From an uncultured Prevotellaceae bacterium (GTDB taxonomy: Bacteria > Bacteroidota > Bacteroidia > Bacteroidales > Bacteroidaceae), in the NCBI GenBank assembly GCA_905202115.1, contig CAJKQZ010000066.1, positions 1-11,701 on the forward strand: a DNA stretch of 11,701 nt, in the 5' to 3' direction. The position numbers and the translations under genes were made by a program. Shown in pieces: positions 1-6,033 of this stretch (the first letter of the stretch is position 1; every line of letters starts with the position of its first letter). Under the pieces are notes generated by a model, which worked only from the letters and a program-made list of their open reading frames with translations, had not been told where the DNA came from and searched no databases.

Positions 1-17
1 TAATAAGCCGTTTTTTT
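1..17 (+). terminator. possible 3' half of a terminator cut by the window edge
   Basis: The window opens with TAATAAGCCG followed directly by seven T residues. This has the form of the descending arm and U-tract of a Rho-independent terminator whose ascending arm (expected CGGCTTATTA) would lie before position 1. If so, a plus-strand gene ends just upstream of the window. The ascending arm is not visible, so this is inference only. Confidence 0.3.
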
Positions 18-176
18 CGGGCAGAAAAGAAAGAATGTTGCCGATTTGTTTTGTTTGTTGCTCTGTTGTTTCGTTGTAGAGATTTTTTGTTGCTGTGTAT
101 ATTGTACGTGCTTGTGACTGTGTTGCTGTGCATGCAAGGGGTTTGAGGGTGCGTTGTTTGATGTGTAGTGTTTGTT

Positions 177-218
177 TTTTGGTAACAGGTATTAGGATTT
201 TGGTTACAGGTGTAAGAT
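177..218 (+). repeat. imperfect 21-base tandem duplication
   Basis: Two adjacent 21-base units begin at 177 and 198. They share TTTTGGTWACAGGT and match at 16 of 21 positions. The function is unknown. It lies in non-coding T/G-rich DNA about 80 bases before repeat copy 1. Confidence 0.5.
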
Positions 219-295
219 ACATGTGGAATAGCATATGCTTTATTAGGGGAAAATGTTTGGTGTTTTTTTCGTGTATGCAAAAGCGTTCGAGAAAT

Positions 296-370
296 TATGT
301 CTGAGATATTTTAAAATATGTCTGACATAATCTGAAATATCTCAGAGATAATTTTTTTCACAAGCGGGAG
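296..370 (+). repeat. 75-base palindromic intergenic element, copy 1
   Basis: One of four copies, each exactly 75 bases. Three 21-base units start at 296, 317 and 338. Their 13-base cores are TATGTCTGAGATA, TATGTCTGACATA and TATCTCAGAGATA. The second and third cores are each perfect odd palindromes about a central base. Each core is followed by 8 A/T-rich bases, and the element ends with CACAAGCGGGAG. In this copy the middle core differs from the TATCTCAGACATA of the other three copies. It lies in gene-poor DNA with no obvious target-site duplication. Confidence 0.9.
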
Positions 371-535
371 GTGTTTTTCTCTGTCTCGGCGGTAGGTTCG
401 GGCACCAGACAAAAATGTCGGGTTCAGAGAAATTCGCTGCCGGTTTCTGCGTCATGGCCTGCGGAGGGTGGAGTGCGACATGTGCGGTTTTTATTGGCGG
501 GCAGGAATACGGCAAGGTGAGAAAAATAACGAAGA

Positions 536-715
536 ATGCTTCCCTTTTTTAGAATAGGCCTATCGCAGTTCAATGGATTTTCAATGGGGAAATGCCCTTT
601 TGACGAAATCAAATATCGTCATACGCTCAAAGAGGTGGACGGTGTGGTTGAGAGTAAATATGACAGGAAGATTGAAAGAGGCAAAATGGGGCCGGTCTAT
701 AATCTTATTGAATAA
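536..715 (+). CDS. doubtful small protein of 59 residues
   Basis: An open frame runs from the ATG at 536 to the TAA at 713-715, with an in-frame TAA three codons before the ATG. The product would begin MLPFFRIGLSQFNGFSMGKC and end KMGPVYNLIE. Its C-terminal two thirds is hydrophilic and rich in Lys, Arg, Glu and Asp, with a composition typical of real proteins. An internal ATG (codon 17, MGKCPFDE) could be the start instead. No family is recognised, no clear promoter or ribosome-binding site is seen, and a 62-codon frame overlaps on the other strand. It may be a small gene, the tail of a decayed gene, or chance. Confidence 0.25.
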   Translation: MLPFFRIGLSQFNGFSMGKCPFDEIKYRHTLKEVDGVVESKYDRKIERGKMGPVYNLIE

Positions 716-775
716 ATTAAAGTGGTAAAGGCTTGTTTTGGCTATCACAGATAAATCGTCTCGGATATGTAATAC

Positions 776-1570
776 TTATTGGTAGGGATTCTCTTCGATT
801 TCCAGATTATCCGGTTTTGACTTATAAAGTGTGATTCTGAAAAATACAGGCCTTAACATTGTGCTTGTATATCCTTGAACATAGAGTGTATTGGGAGTTT
901 CGGCCCAGAACATAGAAGCGTTTTCTTCTGTATCAATTATCCATGTCGCATCCAAATTATCTTCATTTTTTGATTCCAAATTAGAATACGAAACAATTCG
1001 GTGCATGCGTTTTCCTGAGGGGGTGTCAAGCATTTTGTAGAAATGTATCAAAGCATAAGCGTCGCAATCGAAACCTGGTGCTCCGGCAAGTATTCCATTG
1101 TTCGAAAATGCTGTTTTTTCGTACTCTGCAAACAACGAATCGCAGACCCAATCTTCTTTTTCATGATAAAGGAAAACGGAAAGAGGAGAGAAAGACCTTA
1201 TAGGGTCTGTAAACTGTACGGCATAAAGTATGTTGCCATTCGGTTGCTTCAACGAATAGGAATGTGTATTCTCAATATCATCGTCTTCAACTCCTGTAAA
1301 ATATGCCTTATAAACCTTTGCCGCACATTTCACCAATTCTTTGTTAAGTTGCGTGTCTGTTATGGAACAAACCTGCCCATTGTATGGCAAACGGTTTTTG
1401 TAAGCTTTGGTGAATTCTTTCTTGCTCACCTGTTCAATATCCAAATGCCATATGCAACCGTCCGGTTCGTATTCTAAAACCTTTTGTCGCTCTACTGATT
1501 GTCCGAACATAGTACAGCCACACAACAATATCATGCCAATTGTCCGAAATCGTTTGTGGATCTGTTTCAT
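776..1570 (-). CDS. exported protein of unknown function, 264 residues
   Basis: I do not recognise this family. The protein starts with a basic N-terminus and a short hydrophobic run (MKQIHKRFRTIGMILLCGCT), which is a signal peptide. Cys19 follows Leu-Cys-Gly, so it may be a lipoprotein processed at Cys19, although Cys at the -2 position is unusual. Cleavage by signal peptidase I near FGQS is the alternative. The rest is soluble-looking, with many aromatic residues, no transmembrane segment, scattered cysteines and alternating strand-like segments such as NILYAVQFTD and VFFRITLYK. It is noticeably more A+T-rich than the hydrolase gene upstream, which hints at a different origin. It lies 57 bases downstream of the broken gene at 1628-1948 on the same strand, so co-transcription with the hydrolase is possible but unproven. 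No promoter or terminator is evident. Confidence 0.8.
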   Translation of the reverse strand: MKQIHKRFRTIGMILLCGCTMFGQSVERQKVLEYEPDGCIWHLDIEQVSKKEFTKAYKNRLPYNGQVCSITDTQLNKELVKCAAKVYKAYFTGVEDDDIENTHSYSLKQPNGNILYAVQFTDPIRSFSPLSVFLYHEKEDWVCDSLFAEYEKTAFSNNGILAGAPGFDCDAYALIHFYKMLDTPSGKRMHRIVSYSNLESKNEDNLDATWIIDTEENASMFWAETPNTLYVQGYTSTMLRPVFFRITLYKSKPDNLEIEENPYQ

Positions 1571-1627
1571 AATTCGCGTTGTGTGTATAATAAAAGGAGT
1601 ATTATTTCCGCTTTGCGGATAAATGGC

Positions 1628-1948
1628 TTATAGTTTTCCGGCTTGTTGCAGTTCGTACACGCATTCCTAACACTCTGTCCGAAAGCGGCAGCCGGTTTGT
1701 TTCATGCTTTTCAGCCTTGATAGTTTCGTGTCGAGTTCGTCTTTGCTTTTTGTGAATACGAAATTATGATAGTATCTGTTTTCGTACATATAATCTTAGC
1801 TGTCGAAGCAGGGGTATCTCTGCAAATCCTCGCCTGCGTAGACTTTTCCTTTCGGTTTCCAGCTGTTTGCGTAAGCTATTATGTTGCCCACTGAATCGAA
1901 TACGGTTCCGAGAAATTCGCTGCGCCCGGTGCTTGCGTATTTTTTCAT
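1628..1948 (-). pseudogene. small gene broken by two in-frame stop codons
   Basis: On the minus strand the ATG at 1948 opens a frame that reads MKKYASTGRSEFLGTVFDSV and continues for 50 codons to a TAA at 1798-1796. In the same frame it goes on as DYMYENRYYHNFVFTKSKDE and further for 42 codons to a TAG at 1669-1667. It then reads ECVYELQQAGKL to a final TAA at 1630-1628. All three segments have a protein-like composition, and no frame change is needed to join them. This suggests a protein of about 106 residues inactivated by two nonsense mutations. The frame begins 48 bases after the hydrolase stop, on the same strand. I recognise no family. The first 50 codons could still be translated as a short peptide. 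Recoding is unlikely because TAA terminates two other genes in this window. Confidence 0.5.
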
Positions 1949-1996
1949 GGTTTTTGTTTTTTGCGCTTGCGTATTATGGTTTTGCGGCCGGCCGTG

Positions 1997-3118
1997 TCAT
2001 TTCACTAAGGCTTCGAGCAGTGCAGGGTTCTTGAGTTCTGCTGTGTTCCAATCGGCAAATCCGAATCCGGATTTGTATTCCCAGTGTGCCCGCGGTATGC
2101 CGAGTTCGTTGCAAAGCGAAATCACATCGTTTATCCATGCCATTCGCTGCTGTTCCTCTACAGTGGGCAGGCAGCCGAACTCGCCGAGATACAGTCTGAG
2201 CCCCTTTTCGCGTGCGTAGTCTACGGCTTTTTTCCAGCGTTTGCGCATCCATTCCTTGTCGTAGTACTGGCTCACCCACCAGCGCGCCACTTCGCGTCCG
2301 CGCTTGCTCAGTGCCAGTGTGTCTTGCGGCAGCACGGGCTGTCCGGGGTATTTTACTCCGTGCTCGAGGTCGAGGTGTTTCAGCGCCGACCAGCTTGCGC
2401 GGTAGTGTGTGAGCACCATAGGTTCGTAAAAGTGGAACGTGAGCATTATGTTCGGGTCGTTGTCGGGAATGCGCACGTAGGGAATGTTGTCTATGCTGTT
2501 CCATTTGTTCGAGGCCACGAGTATCACCCGTTTCTTGTTTTTCGCTCTCACGGCGGGCAGCAGTTTTTCGAGCACTTTGTTCCAGTCGGCGTTGTCGTCG
2601 GCTACGGGTTCGTTTAGCAGTTCGAACGCGAGCAGTGTTTCGGGATATTTGTCGAGCCTGTCGGCTATCATTTTCCATGTGTCGCAGAGTTTCCGCTGCG
2701 CTTCTTCCGATGTCCACAGCGTGTTGTTTTCCTCGTTGAAATGGTGCGAGCTCACGTTATGCAGGTCGAATATTATACGCATGCCGTACTTCTTGCACCA
2801 TCCTATGGCGTTTTCTATCAGCGTCATCGTTTCGTCGTCGAGTGTGCCGTCGGGGCGCAGTATCTGTTCTTCGCCCACGGGCAGCCTTATGTGGTCGAAT
2901 CCCCAGCGGGCAAGCTGTTGCACTTCGCGCTCTACGAAGAACTTTTCGCGCTCCTCGCCGCGAGCGTCGCTCTGCGAGGTCCAATGGGCTATGTTAACGC
3001 CCTTGTTTATGACGAACGGGGTTTTCTTTATCTTGTTTTCTTCCGCGTGTACGTTAATTGTCGCTATTACGAGAAACAATGCTGCCACGACGGTGCATTG
3101 CAGCTTTGAAGTCTTCAT
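1997..3118 (-). CDS. secreted glycoside hydrolase family 5 (endoglucanase-like)
   Basis: A 373-residue protein beginning MKTSKLQCTVVAALFLVIAT with a signal peptide ending near VHA-EE, so it acts in the periplasm or outside the cell. The fold-typical (beta/alpha)8 landmarks of GH5 retaining hydrolases are visible in order: Arg78 in HIRLP, His120 in DLHN, Asn169-Glu170 in LLNEP (acid/base), His229 and Tyr231 in TFHFYEP, Glu313 in LGEFG (nucleophile) and Trp346. All catalytic residues are present. By family knowledge it cleaves beta-1,4-linked glucans or mannans; the subfamily and substrate cannot be set by eye. An ATG 33 bases further upstream (3151) is in frame, but it lies inside the -7 promoter box, so 3118 is the better start. 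No carbohydrate-binding module or SusC/SusD partner is seen. Confidence 0.92.
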   Translation of the reverse strand: MKTSKLQCTVVAALFLVIATINVHAEENKIKKTPFVINKGVNIAHWTSQSDARGEEREKFFVEREVQQLARWGFDHIRLPVGEEQILRPDGTLDDETMTLIENAIGWCKKYGMRIIFDLHNVSSHHFNEENNTLWTSEEAQRKLCDTWKMIADRLDKYPETLLAFELLNEPVADDNADWNKVLEKLLPAVRAKNKKRVILVASNKWNSIDNIPYVRIPDNDPNIMLTFHFYEPMVLTHYRASWSALKHLDLEHGVKYPGQPVLPQDTLALSKRGREVARWWVSQYYDKEWMRKRWKKAVDYAREKGLRLYLGEFGCLPTVEEQQRMAWINDVISLCNELGIPRAHWEYKSGFGFADWNTAELKNPALLEALVK

Positions 3119-3148
3119 GGTTTCAGATTTCTTTAGAATGTGTATTCG

Positions 3149-3156
3149 CAAATATA
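3149..3156 (-). promoter_or_regulatory. -7 promoter box for the GH5 gene
   Basis: Read on the minus strand this is TATATTTG, an exact match to the Bacteroidota primary sigma -7 element TAnnTTTG. It would start transcription near 3142, leaving a leader of roughly 25 bases before the ATG at 3118. No good TTTG -33 box is found at the expected distance upstream. Confidence 0.55.
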
Positions 3157-3224
3157 ATATTATTTACGGGACTGCGCGAGGAATGCGGACATTTAAAACT
3201 CACCTCCGCGAAGGGCCGGAAAAA

Positions 3225-3299
3225 TATGTCTGAGATATTTTGAATTATCTCAGACATATTTTAAAATATCTCAGAGATAATTTTTTTTACAAGCGGGAG
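3225..3299 (+). repeat. 75-base palindromic intergenic element, copy 2
   Basis: Units start at 3225, 3246 and 3267, a period of exactly 21 bases. The cores are TATGTCTGAGATA, its reverse complement TATCTCAGACATA, and TATCTCAGAGATA. The first two cores can form a 13-base-pair stem with an 8-base loop. A T-rich run and the tail ACAAGCGGGAG follow. It sits between two divergent promoters, about 70 bases upstream of the hydrolase -7 box and 140 bases upstream of the TetR gene's -7 box. Confidence 0.92.
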
Positions 3300-3441
3300 C
3301 TTTTTACGAATACCGTACATGCGTGGCACAAGATGGGCCGCTTTTTCGCGCAAAGCCTTGCGACGTTCCCCGTTGGCGACAACAGTAATGTGAATGTGGC
3401 TTTTTTGACAATTTTATTCGCTGTATTCAACAAAAATCTTC

Positions 3442-3449
3442 TATATTTG
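3442..3449 (+). promoter_or_regulatory. -7 promoter box for the TetR gene
   Basis: TATATTTG matches the Bacteroidota -7 consensus exactly and predicts a transcription start near 3456, with a leader of about 54 bases. At the expected distance upstream only a weak -33 candidate (TTCG at 3417-3420) is seen, which suits a weak or repressed promoter. Confidence 0.55.
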
Positions 3450-3473
3450 CACGTATGCACTGCTGTGTGCAAA
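3446..3473. promoter_or_regulatory. inverted repeat, candidate autoregulatory operator
   Basis: TTTGCAC at 3446-3452 and GTGCAAA at 3467-3473 form a perfect 7-base inverted repeat separated by 14 bases. A further TGCAC at 3456-3460 lies between the arms. The site overlaps the -7 box and the predicted start of the TetR-family gene, which is where autorepressing TetR proteins commonly bind. Binding is inferred from position and symmetry only. Confidence 0.4.
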
Positions 3474-3509
3474 CATTGCGGCTTTTCCGCTCATATAGAA
3501 AGAAAAGAA

Positions 3510-4103
3510 ATGTCAGTTACTAAAACCCGCCAGAAGTTGGTAGACGTGGCCCGCCTCCTTTTTGCCAAAAACGGGCTTGAGGCAACCACAATGAACATGA
3601 TAGCTGTGGCTTCCCAAAAAGGCCGCCGCACGTTATATACGTATTTCCGGAACAAAGAGGAGATATATGACGCTGTTATCGAGTCGGAACTCGAACTCTT
3701 GAGCGACAAACTTGAAGAAATCGCGTCGATGGACATCGACCCCGAGCAGAAAGTGGTGCTGCTTATATATTCTCACCTTAATATGATTAAGGAAGTCGTT
3801 ATGCGCAATGGCAATCTCCGCGCCGAATTTTTCCGTAACATCTGGCTTGTGGAAAAGGTGAGAAAGCGGTTCGACAGAGATGAGCAGGAACTGTTCTACA
3901 AAGTGTTGAAAGAGGGTTGCGACAAAGGTAAATTCCGCATAGACGACCTTCTGCTGATGAGCGACATTATGCATTATACGCTCAAGGGGCTGGAGGTGCC
4001 CTACATTTACGGCCGCTTGGGAAAAGGCATGAAGCTCGACCGAAGCCGTCCTATCGTAGCCGGTCTGGTGCGCCGCGTGCTCGGCATGAGCCCTATGTAC
4101 TGA
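3510..4103 (+). CDS. TetR/AcrR-family transcriptional regulator
   Basis: A 197-residue protein of usual TetR length. Residues 5-52 form the DNA-binding domain: a helix with ARLLFAKNG, then the helix-turn-helix (about 25-44, TTMNMIAVASQKGRRTLYTY) and the family signature TLYTYFRNKEEIYDAVI. The remaining 140 residues are helical and should form the dimer and ligand-binding core; the ligand is unknown. The ATG at 3510 is chosen because homology-like sequence starts there and AGAAAG precedes it. Upstream in-frame codons lie before the promoter box. Bro-N (67 bases) and fabG follow on the same strand. TetR regulators beside fabG often control fatty-acid or envelope genes, so that role is a reasonable inference. 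The inverted repeat at 3446-3473 suggests autorepression. Confidence 0.93.
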   Translation: MSVTKTRQKLVDVARLLFAKNGLEATTMNMIAVASQKGRRTLYTYFRNKEEIYDAVIESELELLSDKLEEIASMDIDPEQKVVLLIYSHLNMIKEVVMRNGNLRAEFFRNIWLVEKVRKRFDRDEQELFYKVLKEGCDKGKFRIDDLLLMSDIMHYTLKGLEVPYIYGRLGKGMKLDRSRPIVAGLVRRVLGMSPMY

Positions 4104-4170
4104 CATTATGAAATAACGGAAAACAGTTTGTTGCAAGCAATTGGAATAAAAGAAGGCGTTACTTCTGAAT

Positions 4171-5022
4171 ATGACAAGGAAAGAGGCTATAAAATTGTTT
4201 AACGACCGCAAGGTGCGTGTTGTATGGGACGAAAACAGGGAAGAATGGTATTTTTCTGTCGTAGATGTTGTAGGCATACTTGTGGAGAGTCTCGATTATG
4301 ACAGGGCCCGAAAATATTGGAACAAACTGAAACAAAGGCTACGCGAGGAAGGAAATGAAACGGTGACAGATTGTCACCAGTTGAAACTTGTTGCTGCCGA
4401 CGGAAAACGCAGGCTTACCGATGTTGCCGACAAAGAGCAGCTTTTTCGACTCATCCAGTCTATTCCTTCTCCTAAAGCGGAGCCGTTTAAGCTTTGGATG
4501 GCTCAGGTTGCAAGCGCAAGATTGGATCAGTTGGGCGATCCTGAGCTTTCTATAGAGCAGGCAGTGGCCGATTATCGTCTCAAAGGTTATTCGGAAACCT
4601 GGATAAACCAACGCCTTAAATCGATTGAAATTCGGAAAGGGCTTACAGACGAGTGGCGACGCACTGGCGTGAGAGCCGGAGTAGAATATGCCTCGCTTAC
4701 AGATATTATAACGAAAGCTTGGAGCGGATTTACAACCAAAGAGTATAAAAAATATAAAGGCTTGCGCAAGGAAAATTTGCGGGATAACATGACAAACCTT
4801 GAAACTGTGCTTAACATGCTTGCCGAGGCTTCGACCACAGAACTTTCCAAACAACGCAATCCTAAAGGATTCAAACAACAGAAAATCGTGGCCAAAGAGG
4901 GCGGTGGCGTGGCAAGAGTGGCTCGGGATAAACTCGAAAAACAGCTCGGGCAATCTGTCGTTTCTCATGAAAATGCAGCCTGTTATCTTTCTGCCGACAC
5001 TACTGGAGGAAAAGATGAATGA
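4171..5022 (+). CDS. Bro-N/DinD-like protein (phage antirepressor-type)
   Basis: A 283-residue protein. Residues about 10-105 fit the Bro-N domain: KVRVVWDENREEWYFSVVDV followed by a helix (YDRARKYWNKLKQRL), then RLTDVADKEQLFRLIQSIPS. The C-terminal half is helical and charged. Its ending, ARDKLEKQLGQSVVSHENA, resembles the close of DinD-like Bro-N proteins (LE..G..VV..EN). Bro-N proteins occur in phages and mobile elements as DNA-binding antirepressors, and DinD is a damage-induced RecA modulator; which role applies here is unknown. It lies 67 bases after the TetR gene and 159 before fabG, all on one strand, and is less G+C-rich than fabG, consistent with a horizontally acquired insertion between them. 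No integrase or phage structural gene is nearby. Confidence 0.85.
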   Translation: MTRKEAIKLFNDRKVRVVWDENREEWYFSVVDVVGILVESLDYDRARKYWNKLKQRLREEGNETVTDCHQLKLVAADGKRRLTDVADKEQLFRLIQSIPSPKAEPFKLWMAQVASARLDQLGDPELSIEQAVADYRLKGYSETWINQRLKSIEIRKGLTDEWRRTGVRAGVEYASLTDIITKAWSGFTTKEYKKYKGLRKENLRDNMTNLETVLNMLAEASTTELSKQRNPKGFKQQKIVAKEGGGVARVARDKLEKQLGQSVVSHENAACYLSADTTGGKDE

Positions 5023-5058
5023 TATGCTTTGCTGCGGATTAGAGAAAATAAAGAATGT

Positions 5059-5074
5059 ATTGTTTTGAAACAAT
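5059..5074. repeat. small palindrome downstream of the Bro-N gene
   Basis: ATTGTTT and AAACAAT are separated by TG, giving a 7-base inverted repeat 36 bases after the Bro-N stop. It lacks a U-tract and a G+C-rich stem, so it does not look like a terminator. It could be an operator upstream of fabG or chance. Confidence 0.3.
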
Positions 5075-5180
5075 TGCGGCTTCAGTGAAAAGGTTGTCAT
5101 TAAGCATAAGTAAAGAATGCTTCCCGCTTATGTAAAAACAATATACGGATATTTATGTAACACAATAATTATTTACTGAA

Positions 5181-5927
5181 ATGGGATTATTAACAGGAAA
5201 AACAGCTCTGGTTACCGGAGCGGCGCGCGGCATAGGCAAGGCCATAGCAGTGCGTTTTGCCGAAGAAGGCGCCAACATAGCTTTTACCGACCTTGTTATC
5301 GATGAGAACGGCAAGGCTACCGAGCAGGAAATAGCCTCGAAGGGCGTGAAATGTATAGGCTACGCCTCGAATGCGGCCGACTTTGCGCAGACGGCCGAGG
5401 TGGTTGAGAAAGTAAAGGCCGATTTCGGCTCGATAGATATTCTTGTGAACAACGCCGGAATAACCAAAGACGGTTTGATGATGAGAATGAGCGAGGCGCA
5501 GTGGGACGCGGTTATTGCCGTTAACCTCAAGTCGGCTTTCAACTTCATTCACGCCTGCACGCCCATAATGATGCGCCAGCGCGGCGGCAGCATTATCAAC
5601 ATGGCAAGCGTCGTAGGCGTTCACGGCAACGCCGGCCAGAGCAACTATGCCGCTTCCAAAGCCGGACTTATAGCTTTGGCCAAGTCTGTTGCCCAGGAAA
5701 TGGGCTCGCGCGGCGTGCGCGCCAACGCCATAGCCCCAGGTTTCATCGAAACGGCCATGACTGCGGCTTTGCCCGACGATATCCGCAAGGAATGGGTTGC
5801 GAAAATACCTCTCCGCCGCGGCGGCAAGGTCGATGACATCGCGAATGTTGCGGTGTTCCTCGCTTCCGACATGTCGAGCTACGTTTCCGGCCAGGTAATA
5901 CAGGTGGACGGCGGCATGAACATGTGA
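5181..5927 (+). CDS. fabG: 3-oxoacyl-[acyl-carrier-protein] reductase
   Basis: This 248-residue classical short-chain dehydrogenase/reductase has the length and motifs of FabG, the NADPH-dependent enzyme that reduces 3-oxoacyl-ACP in fatty-acid elongation in the cytoplasm. Visible landmarks are the Rossmann glycine motif TGAARGIG (12-19), NNAG (90-93), Asn115, Ser143, the catalytic pair Tyr156 and Lys160 in YAASK, the PG motif after the active site (IAPGFIETAM), and the C-terminal GQVIQVDGG. All four catalytic residues (Asn, Ser, Tyr, Lys) are present. Codon use is more G+C-rich than in the Bro-N gene before it. The start at 5181 fits the family N-terminus (MGLLTGKTALVTG). A strong hairpin terminator follows 41 bases after the stop. 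Other SDR substrates cannot be excluded by sequence alone. Confidence 0.93.
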   Translation: MGLLTGKTALVTGAARGIGKAIAVRFAEEGANIAFTDLVIDENGKATEQEIASKGVKCIGYASNAADFAQTAEVVEKVKADFGSIDILVNNAGITKDGLMMRMSEAQWDAVIAVNLKSAFNFIHACTPIMMRQRGGSIINMASVVGVHGNAGQSNYAASKAGLIALAKSVAQEMGSRGVRANAIAPGFIETAMTAALPDDIRKEWVAKIPLRRGGKVDDIANVAVFLASDMSSYVSGQVIQVDGGMNM

Positions 5928-5968
5928 TTCCGTTTGCCGGAACAGGGAAATAATAGAATGTTTTATTC

Positions 5969-6009
5969 ATAAGCCGCGAGGCGCTACAGGCCTTGCGGCT
6001 TATGTTTTT
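5969..6009 (+). terminator. Rho-independent terminator after fabG
   Basis: A 14-base-pair stem (5969-5982 with 5990-6003, one G·U pair) and a 7-base loop are followed by G and five T residues. It lies between fabG and the pseudouridine synthase gene, so the two are probably not a simple operon, or read-through is limited here. Confidence 0.8.
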
Positions 6010-6033
6010 GTGAAAATCCGAACACATTACGAA

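Larger units (their letters stand above)
1..535. other. gene-poor T/G-rich stretch
   Basis: No convincing gene is seen here. The plus strand is strongly T- and G-rich from about 40 to 290. A 69-codon open frame at 95-304 is cysteine- and valine-rich, has no recognisable domain and runs into the repeat element at 296, so it is probably fortuitous. The stretch contains an imperfect 21-base tandem duplication (177-218) and repeat copy 1 (296-370). The 165 bases after the repeat show no structure that I can support. Confidence 0.6.
3119..3509. other. divergent intergenic region between hydrolase and TetR gene
   Basis: This 391-base gap holds the hydrolase -7 box (3149-3156, minus), repeat copy 2 (3225-3299), the regulator's -7 box (3442-3449) and an inverted repeat over its probable start site (3446-3473). 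Between 3300 and 3440 no other feature is apparent. The open frame that extends the TetR gene upstream into this region is not expected to be translated, because the promoter lies within it. Confidence 0.6.

Noticed and set aside
95..304. 69-codon open frame at the left end
   Set aside because: Composition follows the T/G bias of the strand, there is no domain, and it runs into the repeat element. It is most likely not a gene.
296..370. CRISPR array made from the 21-base units
   Set aside because: The units are contiguous with only 8 A/T-rich bases between cores. There are no unique 25-40 base spacers and no cas genes.
427..445. Similarity between 425-445 and 1911-1925 (AGAAATTCGCTGC)
   Set aside because: A short match of about 14 bases is expected by chance at this window size and does not extend convincingly.
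424..612. 62-codon minus-strand frame overlapping the 59-codon plus-strand frame
   Set aside because: No recognisable motif, start signal or neighbour context; the plus-strand frame looks slightly more protein-like.
1974..2717. 247-codon minus-strand frame overlapping the hydrolase
   Set aside because: It is a very Arg- and Thr-rich out-of-frame shadow of the GH5 gene, whose catalytic motifs are all in the other frame.
3119..3151. 11-codon N-terminal extension of the GH5 protein
   Set aside because: Its ATG lies within the -7 box at 3149-3156, so it would not be on the transcript. The signal peptide begins properly at the ATG at 3118.
3267..3287. Third core plus T-run of the element as a normal terminator
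   Set aside because: The odd palindrome TATCTCAGAGATA leaves a one-base loop and an A/T-rich stem, so it is unlikely to work as a terminator in RNA by itself.
3240..3509. 90-codon N-terminal extension of the TetR gene
   Set aside because: It begins inside repeat copy 2 and precedes the -7 promoter box. TetR homology-like sequence starts only at 3510.
5114..5126. AAGAATGCTTCCC shared with 532-544
   Set aside because: A 13-base match without extension is expected by chance in a window of this length.
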